A DNA stretch of 64,000 nt from an uncultured Collinsella sp. (GCA_905199225.1 CAJKFS010000005.1:15455-79454), one strand, 5' to 3'; counted from the first letter of the stretch, positions 52,559 through 60,675 are shown. The notes: generated from the sequence alone by a model not told the origin. Numbers and translations: made by a program.

Positions 52559-53596
52559 GTGGAAGGCATGGATCAGCAGACAAGGAATGGTCGTTCGGCG
52601 AGCGCGGCAGAGGTTGCGGCGCTCGCTGGCGTGAGCCGCCAGACTGTGTCTCGCGTGGTCAACGGTATGCCCAACGTGACGGAAAAGACGCGCAAGCGTG
52701 TGCTGGCCGCCATGGAAGAGCTGGGCTTTCGTCCCAATTTTGCTGGAGCGGCGTTGCGCGGCGGGTCGTATCGTTCTATTGGCCTGTGCATGTACAACAT
52801 CACACGTGTCGGTAACCTGGCGACGCTCGAGGGTATCATGCAAGCGGCGCGCGAGCACGATTTTGCCGTCACTATGATCGAGATGGGCGGCGACAAGCCC
52901 TATGCACTTGCCGATGCCTCGCGCCGCATGGTCGAGCGACCCGTCGACGGCATGATTCTCAACATGAACCGCATGGCTCCCGATTTTGAGGAGTTTGTTC
53001 CCCAGCCGGGAGTGCGAACGGTCATCCTGTCCATGTATGCGCATCCGCGCTGCACGACGATTGACTCCGACCAGTATGGTTCGTGCGAGCTGTTGACCAA
53101 TTATCTGCTGGAACATGGTCACTCGAATATGCGGTTTGTGGCGGGTCCGGAAAACTCGATTTCCTCGCGTTTTCGTGAGGCCGGTTGGCGCGATACGCTG
53201 GGTCGTGCTCATGTCGATGCCGCTCCGATGCTGCGCGGCGATTGGAGTGCGGACAGTGGGTACGCCATGGGCGAGCGGATTGCGGCCGAAGTGCTTGCCG
53301 GCGGGTCGCAGGCGCCGACTGCCGTGCTTGCGGCAAATGACCAGATGGCGCTGGGCGTTATCGCCGCGCTCGAGAACGCGGGCCTGTCCGTGCCCGACGA
53401 CGTGAGCGTGGTTGGTATCGACGACGCACTCGAGGGACTTGTTCCTCACAATCGGCTGACGACGCTGCGATTTGATTTGCGCGGTGTCGGTAAGCTTGCG
53501 TTTGAGGCGGCGATTGGAGAGAGCTCGTCTATCGAGGCGATTCATGTGCCGAGCACGCTGGTCGAACGCTCGACTGTTAGGGACATACGGGGTTAG
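52559..53596 (+). CDS. LacI family regulator, cassette 2
   Basis: 345 aa from GTG 52559. Helix-turn-helix SAAEVAALAGVSRQTVSRVVN (about 14-34) and effector domain with DGMILNMNRM, TTIDSDQYGSCELLTNYLLEHGH and DVSVVGIDDALEGLVPH. Start is uncertain: GTG 52559 has a GGGAAGCAGG site, ATG 52568 has a site too close. Divergent from the GH1-IICB pair, with three operator copies around its promoter. Confidence 0.88.
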   Translation: MEGMDQQTRNGRSASAAEVAALAGVSRQTVSRVVNGMPNVTEKTRKRVLAAMEELGFRPNFAGAALRGGSYRSIGLCMYNITRVGNLATLEGIMQAAREHDFAVTMIEMGGDKPYALADASRRMVERPVDGMILNMNRMAPDFEEFVPQPGVRTVILSMYAHPRCTTIDSDQYGSCELLTNYLLEHGHSNMRFVAGPENSISSRFREAGWRDTLGRAHVDAAPMLRGDWSADSGYAMGERIAAEVLAGGSQAPTAVLAANDQMALGVIAALENAGLSVPDDVSVVGIDDALEGLVPHNRLTTLRFDLRGVGKLAFEAAIGESSSIEAIHVPSTLVERSTVRDIRG

Positions 53597-53608
53597 GTCC
53601 TACTCCGT

Positions 53609-53751
53609 TTGTCTCGATTTGTAACAGGTAGACGGTCAAAAGCGGGCTACGTGTTACAGATTTAGATTCTTCGGAAAGAGCAATCCTGTTCGTCTCAATC
53701 TGCAACAGCTAGGACCCAAAAACTCGGCTAGATGTTACAGATTGAGACAAA
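53609..53751. repeat. Palindrome array 4 (two units, 80-bp period)
   Basis: Units begin at 53609 and 53690 (arms 80 bp apart). The first has the GGTCAAAAGCGGGCTA centre and the second the GGACCCAAAAACTCGGCTA centre, so one complete pair is present. It lies between convergent lacI 2 and the cassette 3 GH1 gene. Confidence 0.9.
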
Positions 53752-53773
53752 CAGACCCCGAACCGCCCAAAAA

Positions 53774-53812
53774 GGCCGGGGGCGGCGCGCCGTGTGACGT
53801 GCCGCCCCCGGC
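53774..53812 (-). terminator. Terminator of the cassette 3 GH1 gene
   Basis: GCCGGGGGCGGC pairs with its complement around a 14-base centre; on the minus strand it runs into CTTTTTGGG. Confidence 0.85.
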
Positions 53813-53872
53813 TGAGAAATGGGGACAGGTTATGTGGGCGGTGCAATTCCGCCAACCGCTTGTCGCAAGCCG

Positions 53873-55312
53873 CTAGTCCAGACGACGGGTCTGCGCTACG
53901 TGCTTGTACCAGTATGCGCTTGCCTTGGGCGTTCGCTTCTGGGTTTCAAAGTCAACGTAGAAGAAGCCGTAACGCTTGTTGTAGCCATTGGTCCAGGAGA
54001 ACTGATCCTGCAGGCTCCACAGGAAGTAGCCGCCCACGTTGACACCCACCTCCATGGCCTTGAGCAGCCAGCGCAGGTGCTGCTCGATGTAGTCGATGCG
54101 CGGCTGGTCGTCCACAAAACCGTCCTTGTAGGGGTCCTTGTAGCCCATGCCGTTTTCGGTGATGAAGATCTGCTTGTAGTTGGGGTAGCGCTGCTTAATG
54201 TAGACGAGCAGATCGAACAGGCCCTCGGGATAGATGATCCAGTCCCAGTCGGTGGTAGGGATGCCGGGTTTGTTCACGTGCTCGCCAATGCCCTTAACGC
54301 GCCAGCGGCCGGTGCCCTTTTCGCCCGTGCCGTTGTGGTGCAGGTCGTTCTCGCCATCGTAAGCCTTCAAGAAGCGGCACTGGTAGTTGTTAACGCCCAG
54401 GTAGTCGTTGTAAAGCGCGGCTTCGCGCATAATCTTGAGGTCCTCGTCCAGGATTTCGATGGTGCCGCCCGAGACGGCGGCCAGGCGGTTGGCGCACTCG
54501 AGGGTGTCGGGTGCGTAGTCGCCGCGGAAGGTGGCGTCGAGCAAAAACTGGTTTTGCAGCACGTGCTCGTTGTTGGCGGCTTTGATGTCGGCGGGGTCGT
54601 TCTCGTTGAGCGGATACTTAAACTCCAGCGACTGAATGACGCCGATCTTGCCCTTAAAACCGCCGTTGTGGAAGGCCAGTACTGCCTTGGCGTGGGCGAG
54701 CATCATGTTGTGCTCGCACTGGAAGGCCTCGGCCAGATGCGCCTTGACGCCACCGGGGAAGGTGCCCTCGATGTAGGTGTTGGAGGCGTCGGCCCAGATC
54801 TCGTTAAAGGTGAACCAGTAGGTCACCTGGTCGGCGTACTCCTTAAAGCAGAAGGTGGCAAAGTCCACAAAGGCGTCGATGGTCTCGCGGTTGAGGAAGT
54901 CGCCCTTCTCAAAGAGGGGAAGCGGCGTATCGAAGTGATGCAGCGTGACAAACGGCTCAACGTGGTGCTTGTGGCACTCGGCGAAGAGATCGTGATAGAA
55001 CTGGACACCCTCGGGGTTAATCTCACCGATACCGTTGGGGAAGATGCGGCTCCAGGCGATGGAGAGGCGAATGCCGTTGATGCCGAACTCCTCGCACAGC
55101 TCCAGGTCGACGGGGTACTGGTTGTAGAAGTCCGAAGCGGGATCGGGGGAGAAGCGCCCCTGGGCCTCCAGAAAGTCGTCCCAGGCAACCTTGCCCTTAC
55201 CGTGAGTGCGGGTCTCGCCCTCTACCTGGTAGGCAGCGGTGGCGCCGCCAAAGACAAAGTCCTCGGGAAACTGCGCGGGCGGGTTGGTGACGCTAGCAGG
55301 ATTAACGGACAT
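53873..55312 (-). CDS. lacG: 6-phospho-beta-galactosidase (LacG), cassette 3
   Basis: 479 aa GH1 enzyme. Acid/base Glu171 in FTFNEI, nucleophile Glu386 in ITENG. Stretches such as HHVEPFVTLHHFDTP and IFPNGIGEINPEGVQFYH follow known LacG proteins closely, and the neighbouring IICB is the most LacE-like of the set. It should split lactose-6-P or a related galactoside into galactose-6-P, which LacAB downstream uses. The C-terminus is slightly extended (AQTRRLD). Confidence 0.92.
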   Translation of the reverse strand: MSVNPASVTNPPAQFPEDFVFGGATAAYQVEGETRTHGKGKVAWDDFLEAQGRFSPDPASDFYNQYPVDLELCEEFGINGIRLSIAWSRIFPNGIGEINPEGVQFYHDLFAECHKHHVEPFVTLHHFDTPLPLFEKGDFLNRETIDAFVDFATFCFKEYADQVTYWFTFNEIWADASNTYIEGTFPGGVKAHLAEAFQCEHNMMLAHAKAVLAFHNGGFKGKIGVIQSLEFKYPLNENDPADIKAANNEHVLQNQFLLDATFRGDYAPDTLECANRLAAVSGGTIEILDEDLKIMREAALYNDYLGVNNYQCRFLKAYDGENDLHHNGTGEKGTGRWRVKGIGEHVNKPGIPTTDWDWIIYPEGLFDLLVYIKQRYPNYKQIFITENGMGYKDPYKDGFVDDQPRIDYIEQHLRWLLKAMEVGVNVGGYFLWSLQDQFSWTNGYNKRYGFFYVDFETQKRTPKASAYWYKHVAQTRRLD

Positions 55313-55336
55313 GATGATCCAATCGTCTAAATCGAA

Positions 55337-55368
55337 GGGCCAGCCGGTCTTGGATGGTCGGCTGGCCC
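55337..55368 (-). promoter_or_regulatory. Intercistronic hairpin between lacE and lacG
   Basis: A perfect 10-bp stem, GGGCCAGCCG with CGGCTGGCCC, lies in the 66-bp gap. It lacks a T-run and matches in position the hairpin at 45318. Confidence 0.65.
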
Positions 55369-55378
55369 TGGGCGTTAC

Positions 55379-57154
55379 TTACTTCGAAAGTTGCTCACTC
55401 ACGAAGGCGAGAGACTTGTCGCCGTTCTGGGAGAGCTCGATGTACTGCTTGCCACGGCAGGCGACGCACTTGTTGCCCACGCGCTCACAGTCCTTCTGCA
55501 GGTCGGCCAGGTAGCTTGCGGCCTGCGGGGCCAGGACGACCAGGTCAAAGTCGGGGAGCATGTCCACGTGGTTGCCATAGGCCTCGGCAGCGGTCTCGAG
55601 GTTAATGCCGCGCTCCTTGGCGGCCTTGGCCAGCGCGTTGGCGAGCAGGCCCGAGGTTCCGCCGCCCTGGCAGAGCACGAGCACGCGCTTGCCGTTGAGG
55701 TCGCTGGCGGTCGTTGTCTCGGCAGCGGGTGCTGCGGAAGCGGCGGGGGAGTCGGCCTTCACGGCCTCGGCAGCAGCGCCGGCGGCAACGCTCTTGGCGT
55801 CAGCCTTGCCCTGGAAGGCATCGTTGAGCTTGGCGGCCTTCTCGGCGTTCTTGGCGGCGAGCTCCTCCTGGGAGATCTCGGCCTCCTCGGCGCACTTCTG
55901 GGCGTCATAGGCACGGAAGAACGGGTAGTACAGAACGAAGTCGACGACCAGGATAAGGGCGAGCATCACAAAAGCGAGCGGCTGGAAGCCCAGGCCCATG
56001 ATGGTGCCGATGGGGCCGGGGACGGTCCAAGGCAGGGTGTACATAAAGCCGTTCATGCCCAAGAAGTCGATAAAGATCTTGAGGATCCAGATGTTGGCGA
56101 TCGGGGCAAAGACAAACGGGACAAAGAAGACGGGGTTGAGCACGATGGGCGCGGCGAACAGCAGCGGCTCGTTGACGGCAAAGCAGACGGGGACGATGGC
56201 GGCCTTACCGACGGCGCGCATCTCCTGAGACTTGGCCAGGAAGCAGAACATAAAGACCAGGACGAGCGTGGCGCCGGTGCCGCCCATGCAGACGACGAAG
56301 TACTGGGCACCCTGGGTCAGGACAGCGGAAGCGTGCTGGCCGGCCTGGAACGCAGCCAGGTTGTCGGTCATGTTGGCAACGAGGGCGGCGGCGATGGCGG
56401 GCTCGACGATCGAGGGGCCGTGGACGCCGACGAACCAGAACAGGCTCATAGCGCCGTAGATCACAGCGAGGCCGATGTAGCCGTCGGCAGCGGTGAACAG
56501 GGGCTGGAACACCTGGATGACGCCCTGGGCAAAGCAGAAGCCAAAAGCAGCGCGGAAGGCGATGTCAAAGACCCAAAAGACGGTGATGCAGACGGAGAAG
56601 GGGATGATGTCCTTAAAGGTCTGCGAGATGTTGGGCGGAACCTGCTCGGGCATCTTGACGGTGATGTTGCGCTTAATGAAGAACTTGTAGATGATGCCGG
56701 TCACAAACGCAGCGATAAAGGCGGTCAGCAGGCCTTTGGAACCAAGGTAGGTGGTGTTGAAGCCGCTGGCAGCGTCCGTGGCGATCGTGTCGCTCGAAAG
56801 GAGCAAGAAGCCGATGATGGCCGCGCACATGCACGAGATGAAGTTGATCTGGTTGTTCTTGGGCAGATCGCGGTTCTGAGCGTCGGCGAAGTGCTTGGCC
56901 GTGGTGGCGGCACAGGCGATGGCCAGGATGCCCATGGAGTAGTTGTAGCACTTCCACAGGGCGTTGTTGATGTCATCGGGCCAGTAGAAACCCCAGATAT
57001 TGGGAACCGAGGCTACCAGGCAGAAGATGGACGAGAAGATGATGATGGGGATGACGGAGATAAAACCGTCGCGGATCGCCTTGAGGTACTTGTTGCGGGC
57101 GATCGCGTTGAAAAAGGGCTGCCCCTTTTCGATGATGGCGATGAGTTGCTCCAT
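55379..57154 (-). CDS. lacE: PTS lactose-specific IICB component (LacE), cassette 3
   Basis: 591 aa. The front (MEQLIAIIEKGQPFF, AIRDGFISVIPIIIFSSIF) and GVHGPSIVEPAIAA, MGGTGATLV and AVNEPLLFAAPIVLNPVFFV segments follow staphylococcal LacE far more closely than the other IICB copies do. The IIB domain has VLVLCQGGGTSGLL with the phosphorylated Cys. It imports lactose or a related beta-galactoside as the 6-phosphate. Divergent from the LacI at 57512; three operators lie between. Confidence 0.93.
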   Translation of the reverse strand: MEQLIAIIEKGQPFFNAIARNKYLKAIRDGFISVIPIIIFSSIFCLVASVPNIWGFYWPDDINNALWKCYNYSMGILAIACAATTAKHFADAQNRDLPKNNQINFISCMCAAIIGFLLLSSDTIATDAASGFNTTYLGSKGLLTAFIAAFVTGIIYKFFIKRNITVKMPEQVPPNISQTFKDIIPFSVCITVFWVFDIAFRAAFGFCFAQGVIQVFQPLFTAADGYIGLAVIYGAMSLFWFVGVHGPSIVEPAIAAALVANMTDNLAAFQAGQHASAVLTQGAQYFVVCMGGTGATLVLVFMFCFLAKSQEMRAVGKAAIVPVCFAVNEPLLFAAPIVLNPVFFVPFVFAPIANIWILKIFIDFLGMNGFMYTLPWTVPGPIGTIMGLGFQPLAFVMLALILVVDFVLYYPFFRAYDAQKCAEEAEISQEELAAKNAEKAAKLNDAFQGKADAKSVAAGAAAEAVKADSPAASAAPAAETTTASDLNGKRVLVLCQGGGTSGLLANALAKAAKERGINLETAAEAYGNHVDMLPDFDLVVLAPQAASYLADLQKDCERVGNKCVACRGKQYIELSQNGDKSLAFVSEQLSK

Positions 57155-57215
57155 GCAAAGCTCCTAAGAGTCGGTGGGTTGGCAACGATGGTAGCTTTTG
57201 ACGTTTGATTGCCAA

Positions 57216-57233
57216 AATGTTGACGTTGCCATT
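57216..57233. promoter_or_regulatory. LacI operator 1 of cassette 3
   Basis: AATGTTGACGTTGCCATT, the reverse complement of the 57336 site with one change. It is 62 bp before lacE. Confidence 0.75.
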
Positions 57234-57335
57234 TTGCGACACAAAATAAGACGCGAACCGATGGCCCCTGTGCCTGTGGACCGTCGATTCCTTGCGCGTA
57301 AACGTTTGAGCCGCCCGGTGGCTCTGTGTTTGCAC

Positions 57336-57353
57336 AATGGCAACGTTAACATT
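57336..57353. promoter_or_regulatory. LacI operator 2 of cassette 3
   Basis: AATGGCAACGTTAACATT, matching the site at 57216 in the opposite direction. Confidence 0.75.
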
Positions 57354-57389
57354 TGGGCGACAAAAGCCGTTCGGGGAAGCAAAAATGTC

Positions 57390-57420
57390 GGTGAACGGTA
57401 GGTTTTGGGTGGTGAGCGTA
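57390..57420 (+). promoter_or_regulatory. 21-bp direct repeat, cassette 3
   Basis: GGTGAACGGT at 57390 and GGTGAGCGTA at 57411 are 21 bp apart. TATACT lies at 57440. Confidence 0.65.
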
Positions 57421-57480
57421 TGGTGGGGGAGGCGTTGGATATACTTGAAGGCGTTAAAAATGACTGCGCAAGGTGCCACC

Positions 57481-57498
57481 AATGGCATCGTTGACATA
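57481..57498. promoter_or_regulatory. LacI operator 3 of cassette 3
   Basis: AATGGCATCGTTGACATA lies 14 bases before the lacI start and downstream of its -10 box, fitting autorepression. Confidence 0.7.
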
Positions 57499-57511
57499 GA
57501 AAGATCGACCT

Positions 57512-58516
57512 ATGGCCGCTGTTAAAAAATCGGTATCCGTCAAAGACGTAGCGCGCCTCGCGGGCGTCTCGGAGCAGACGGTCTCGCGCACCGTGCACGA
57601 TTCGCCCAGCGTGCGCCCCGAGACCAAGGAACGCGTGCGTGCCGCCATGCGCGAGCTGGGGTATCGCCCCAATTTTGCCGGTCGATCGCTGCGCCGCGGT
57701 AAGTTTAAGACCGTCGGCGTCACCATGTTCAACATTACCGGCACCGGCAATCTCGACCGTATGGAGGGCTTTGCCGCCGCGGCCGATAAGCACGGCTATG
57801 CCATCACCCTCACTAAAGTAGACGGGCATCCGTATACCCTCGAGAGCGCATCGTCGCGCATGAGCGCACTGCCGGTAGACGGCATGGTCGTGATCATGAA
57901 TCGAATGCCGGCGGACTTTGGCACCTTCGAGCCGCTACCTGGCATGCAGACGGTGCTCGTTACCATGCTGGAGCACCCGCTCTGTTCAACGGTCGATAAC
58001 GACCAGTTCGATTGCTCGCGCCAGGTGGTCGAGTACTTGCTGGAGCGGGGGCACAAGACCGTGCACTTTATCTCGTGTCCCGAGCGCTCGCTTTCGGGCA
58101 TGCGGCGCGAGGAAGGCTGGCGCGAGACATTGCGCGCGCATGGCATTGAGCCACCGCGACTTATCCGTGGCGATTGGACGGCGCAGAGCGGATATGCCGC
58201 AGGTCAGGCCCTGGCGGATGATCCGACCTGTACGGCCATTTATGCTTCCAACGACGCCATGGCCTACGGCTGCATTCGCGGGCTCGAGTCGCGCGGAAAG
58301 CGCGTGCCCGAGGACGTGAGTGTGGTGGGTGTTGATGACAGCCTGGGCGATATCGTGCCCGACCGTCGCCTGACCACGGTGCGCTTTGACAACAAGCGCG
58401 TCGGCATGTGGGCGGTCGACAAGATTGCCGGCGCCGAGGGCGTTGCGCCCGGTGTGGAGCACATGCTGTTTCCGGGCGTGCTCGTCGAGGGCGATACGGT
58501 GCGCGATGTACGCTAG
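57512..58516 (+). CDS. LacI family regulator, cassette 3
   Basis: 334 aa. Helix-turn-helix VSVKDVARLAGVSEQTVSRTVHDSPSVR (about 8-35), hinge and effector domain ending DVSVVGVDDSLGDIVPDRRLTTVRFD. ATG 57512 has only a weak site (AAAGATCG). It is next to lacE-lacG and 215 bp before lacF. Very similar in layout to the two other LacI proteins here but with a different recognition helix (EQTVSRT). Confidence 0.9.
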   Translation: MAAVKKSVSVKDVARLAGVSEQTVSRTVHDSPSVRPETKERVRAAMRELGYRPNFAGRSLRRGKFKTVGVTMFNITGTGNLDRMEGFAAAADKHGYAITLTKVDGHPYTLESASSRMSALPVDGMVVIMNRMPADFGTFEPLPGMQTVLVTMLEHPLCSTVDNDQFDCSRQVVEYLLERGHKTVHFISCPERSLSGMRREEGWRETLRAHGIEPPRLIRGDWTAQSGYAAGQALADDPTCTAIYASNDAMAYGCIRGLESRGKRVPEDVSVVGVDDSLGDIVPDRRLTTVRFDNKRVGMWAVDKIAGAEGVAPGVEHMLFPGVLVEGDTVRDVR

Positions 58517-58576
58517 GGCGCAGGTCTGTTTGGGTTGCCGCTAATTGTGTTCGATATTGTTCAGATTGGTTTAAAA

Positions 58577-58606
58577 ACCGTTCACGGGCGAAAAGCGACC
58601 GTTCAT
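58577..58606 (-). promoter_or_regulatory. 21-bp direct repeat upstream of lacF
   Basis: ACCGTTCAC at 58577 and ACCGTTCAT at 58598 are 21 bp apart, in the opposite direction to the other copies. The stretch just before (TGTTCGATATTGTTCA near 58548) resembles a DeoR/LacR site. Confidence 0.6.
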
Positions 58607-58730
58607 AGCTCGAAATTACGTTTTACGCTGTTCTTTTTTGTTTGAATGTTATTGTTTCTCTCATACACAACGCAGCGCGTATGCCCGGACGCGATGCTCT
58701 CCATTGGTTCATATGTGAAAGGAACGCAAT

Positions 58731-59069
58731 ATGGCAACCAAAGAAGAAATCTCGATGGTTGGATTCGAGATTGTCGCATATGCAGGTGACGCCCAGACCG
58801 ATCTGCTTGCAGCGCTCGATGCTGCTCGCGAGGGTGACTTTGAGAAGGCCGAACAGCTGCACAAGGATGCCAGCGATGCGCTCATCGGTGCCCACGACAC
58901 GCAGACCAAGCTGCTTTCGCAGGAGGCCGGCGGTGGCGAGATGGAGATGACCTTCATCATGGCTCACGCTCAGGACACTCTCATGACCACTATGATTCTG
59001 GAGAAGCAGGCCCGCTTTACCATCGATGCTTACAAGCGCATCGCCGAGCTCGAGGCCAAGCTCGCCTAA
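58731..59069 (+). CDS. lacF: PTS lactose-family EIIA component
   Basis: 112 aa three-helix IIA-Lac protein, active as a trimer in relatives. His79 in FIMAHAQDTLM is the phosphorylated residue. It takes phosphate from HPr and gives it to the Cys of the IICB proteins. It is the only lactose-family IIA in the window although four IICB genes are present. GAAAGGAA lies upstream of ATG 58731 and a terminator follows, so it is transcribed alone. Confidence 0.94.
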   Translation: MATKEEISMVGFEIVAYAGDAQTDLLAALDAAREGDFEKAEQLHKDASDALIGAHDTQTKLLSQEAGGGEMEMTFIMAHAQDTLMTTMILEKQARFTIDAYKRIAELEAKLA

Positions 59070-59097
59070 CGAGTCCGCACAATCAAGTCCCCTTCCA

Positions 59098-59131
59098 AAA
59101 GCTCTGCCGCTACCCGCGGCAGAGCTTTTTC
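59098..59131 (+). terminator. Terminator after lacF
   Basis: AGCTCTGCCGC pairs with GCGGCAGAGCT around a 4-5 base loop, followed by TTTTT. Confidence 0.93.
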
Positions 59132-59142
59132 TGTCCTCCTCC

Positions 59143-59210
59143 AAGTTGCGGTGAAATGGGGACTGAATAGGGGCCGGCGGGCGCAAAACAATCCCTATTC
59201 CACCGCAACT
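59143..59210. repeat. Degenerate copy of the AAGTTGCGGTGAAAT inverted repeat
   Basis: Arms at 59143-59165 and 59189-59210 match the perfect element at 8315-8383 with a few changes. Confidence 0.75.
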
Positions 59211-59221
59211 CATCCCGAGAC

Positions 59222-59250
59222 AGTCATTGGGGACGTTCTTAAACGACTAG
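59222..59250. repeat. AGTCATTGGGGACG...GACTAG element, third locus
   Basis: AGTCATTGGGGACGTTCTT followed by AAACGACTAG matches 7207-7236. It lies 11 bp after the previous repeat, as a pair between lacF and the membrane protein gene. Confidence 0.7.
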
Positions 59251-59354
59251 TCGTTGGGGGCAGTCTTGGAGCTTCTGCACGCCCTCCCGTTCGGTTTTTC
59301 GATGGGTGGGTATACTTCCATCCGCAATGCAGGCCGGAATGAGGAGGTGTCCAA

Positions 59355-60368
59355 ATGCCGGACAACGGATTGATTCAAAAGACAGATGCGCACGAGATGG
59401 CTCATGGGCGTCCTGTCCAGATAACCGAGCATACGACGGTAACCGAGCTGCAGCCCAGCCTGTCCGATGTCGTGTGCGCAAACAAAAAGCTGCAGATTGG
59501 CTTTATCGTTGCGCTCGTGGTACTGGCGCTGCTGTCGGGCTTTGTAGCTCGTCCGCATTTCGCCGATACCAAGACTTGGGACTCCACCATCGAGGTCATC
59601 GATCAAAAGAAGGGCAACGTTTTGGCGCTCACGACCTCGTGCGTCGCCCTATCTGCGGGTATAACTGCGCTGCCGGGCGATACGGGAACGCCAGTTGCCG
59701 AGCAGCTCGCGCAGCTTTCGGGAAACTTGGGTATCGTGCTTGCCGTGCTCTACCTCGAAAAATATCTGCTGACCATTTTATGGTCGGTCGGGCTGGGCAT
59801 CCTGATTCCGTTCTCGCTCGTACTCTTCGCGGTGTCGCTTGGCATTCACGGACGCTGGAGCACGAGCGCGGTCATTCGCCGCGTGGCAACGCGTGTGCTG
59901 GTGGTCGCCATAATTGGCATGGCGTTGGTGCCTGCAAGCGTTTGGGTGTCGCAGAAGGTCGACGAAACGTATCGCGTTAGCATCGAGGCGGCCGAGCAAA
60001 AGGCGGCCGACGCTGCGAGTGCGGCAGATAGCGATAGCTCCAAAACAAGCAAGAAAAAGACCGAGTCCGCAGAGTCCAAGAGCGTGCTCGAGCAGCTTGC
60101 CGACGGTGCCTCGGGCCTCGTCACGTCGGTGACCAGCGGCGCCAAGCAGATGACCGATGAGATCGTGCAGCAGGTGACCGACCTCATCGAAGGCGTCATC
60201 GTGATGATCGTGACCTCGTGCGTTATCCCGCTGCTGGTGCTCGTGGCGTTCCTGTGGCTGGGACACGTGCTGCTGGGGATCGATATTTCCGGCCCGGCGA
60301 ACTATTTGACGGGCCGCTTTCTGAGTGCTCCGTCCAAGCACGCCAAAAAGGGTGGGCAGTCCGAGTAG
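59355..60368 (+). CDS. Multi-helix membrane protein of unknown function
   Basis: 337 aa. Hydrophobic segments at about 50-67, 120-150, 175-195 and 275-305, with an Ala/Ser/Lys-rich soluble loop (about 205-245, AEQKAADAASAADSD) between the last two. No family recognised. GAGGAGG lies upstream of ATG 59355. It interrupts the lac functions, lying between lacF and lacA, is preceded by two repeat elements and followed by a terminator, so it may be a later arrival. Confidence 0.72.
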   Translation: MPDNGLIQKTDAHEMAHGRPVQITEHTTVTELQPSLSDVVCANKKLQIGFIVALVVLALLSGFVARPHFADTKTWDSTIEVIDQKKGNVLALTTSCVALSAGITALPGDTGTPVAEQLAQLSGNLGIVLAVLYLEKYLLTILWSVGLGILIPFSLVLFAVSLGIHGRWSTSAVIRRVATRVLVVAIIGMALVPASVWVSQKVDETYRVSIEAAEQKAADAASAADSDSSKTSKKKTESAESKSVLEQLADGASGLVTSVTSGAKQMTDEIVQQVTDLIEGVIVMIVTSCVIPLLVLVAFLWLGHVLLGIDISGPANYLTGRFLSAPSKHAKKGGQSE

Positions 60369-60404
60369 CTAAAACAGCTGTATATACCGGGGAATACCGC
60401 CGAA

Positions 60405-60437
60405 GGGCGGCCGAGACACGTTCTTGGCCGCCCTTTT
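60405..60437 (+). terminator. Terminator after the membrane protein gene
   Basis: GGGCGGCC pairs with GGCCGCCC, followed by TTTTGTTTG. Confidence 0.88.
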
Positions 60438-60494
60438 GTTTGTTGAATACGCGGTCGCTACGTCCGCGCCGGGTCCAGACGGTCGGCAATCATC

Positions 60495-60590
60495 CGTGAA
60501 CGGTATTTGTTCAAAAAAGAACAAAGATAAACAAATAATTCTTGCAGTTACTGTTCGAATGTGTTCAAATAAACATGAACAGTGAAGAAC
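60495..60590 (+). promoter_or_regulatory. lacAB regulatory region
   Basis: CGTGAACGGT lies at 60495-60504. It is followed by TGTTCAAAAAAGAACA (60509-60524), TTACTGTTCGAATG (60548-60561, as at the deoR promoter) and GTTCAAATAAACATGAAC, all DeoR/LacR-like palindromes. The exact -10 cannot be fixed. Confidence 0.55.
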
Positions 60591-60675
60591 CGCACATTCA
60601 GATGCCCGGACCTGAACGCGATTCAACACTTCCAAACAGAAACTACGCACCTGCGTATCTCTCAAGGAGGATGTC

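Noticed and set aside
37231..53751. Palindrome arrays as CRISPR arrays
   Set aside because: The stretches between repeats are conserved between arrays rather than unique, repeats are about 60 bp and vary, and no cas genes are present.
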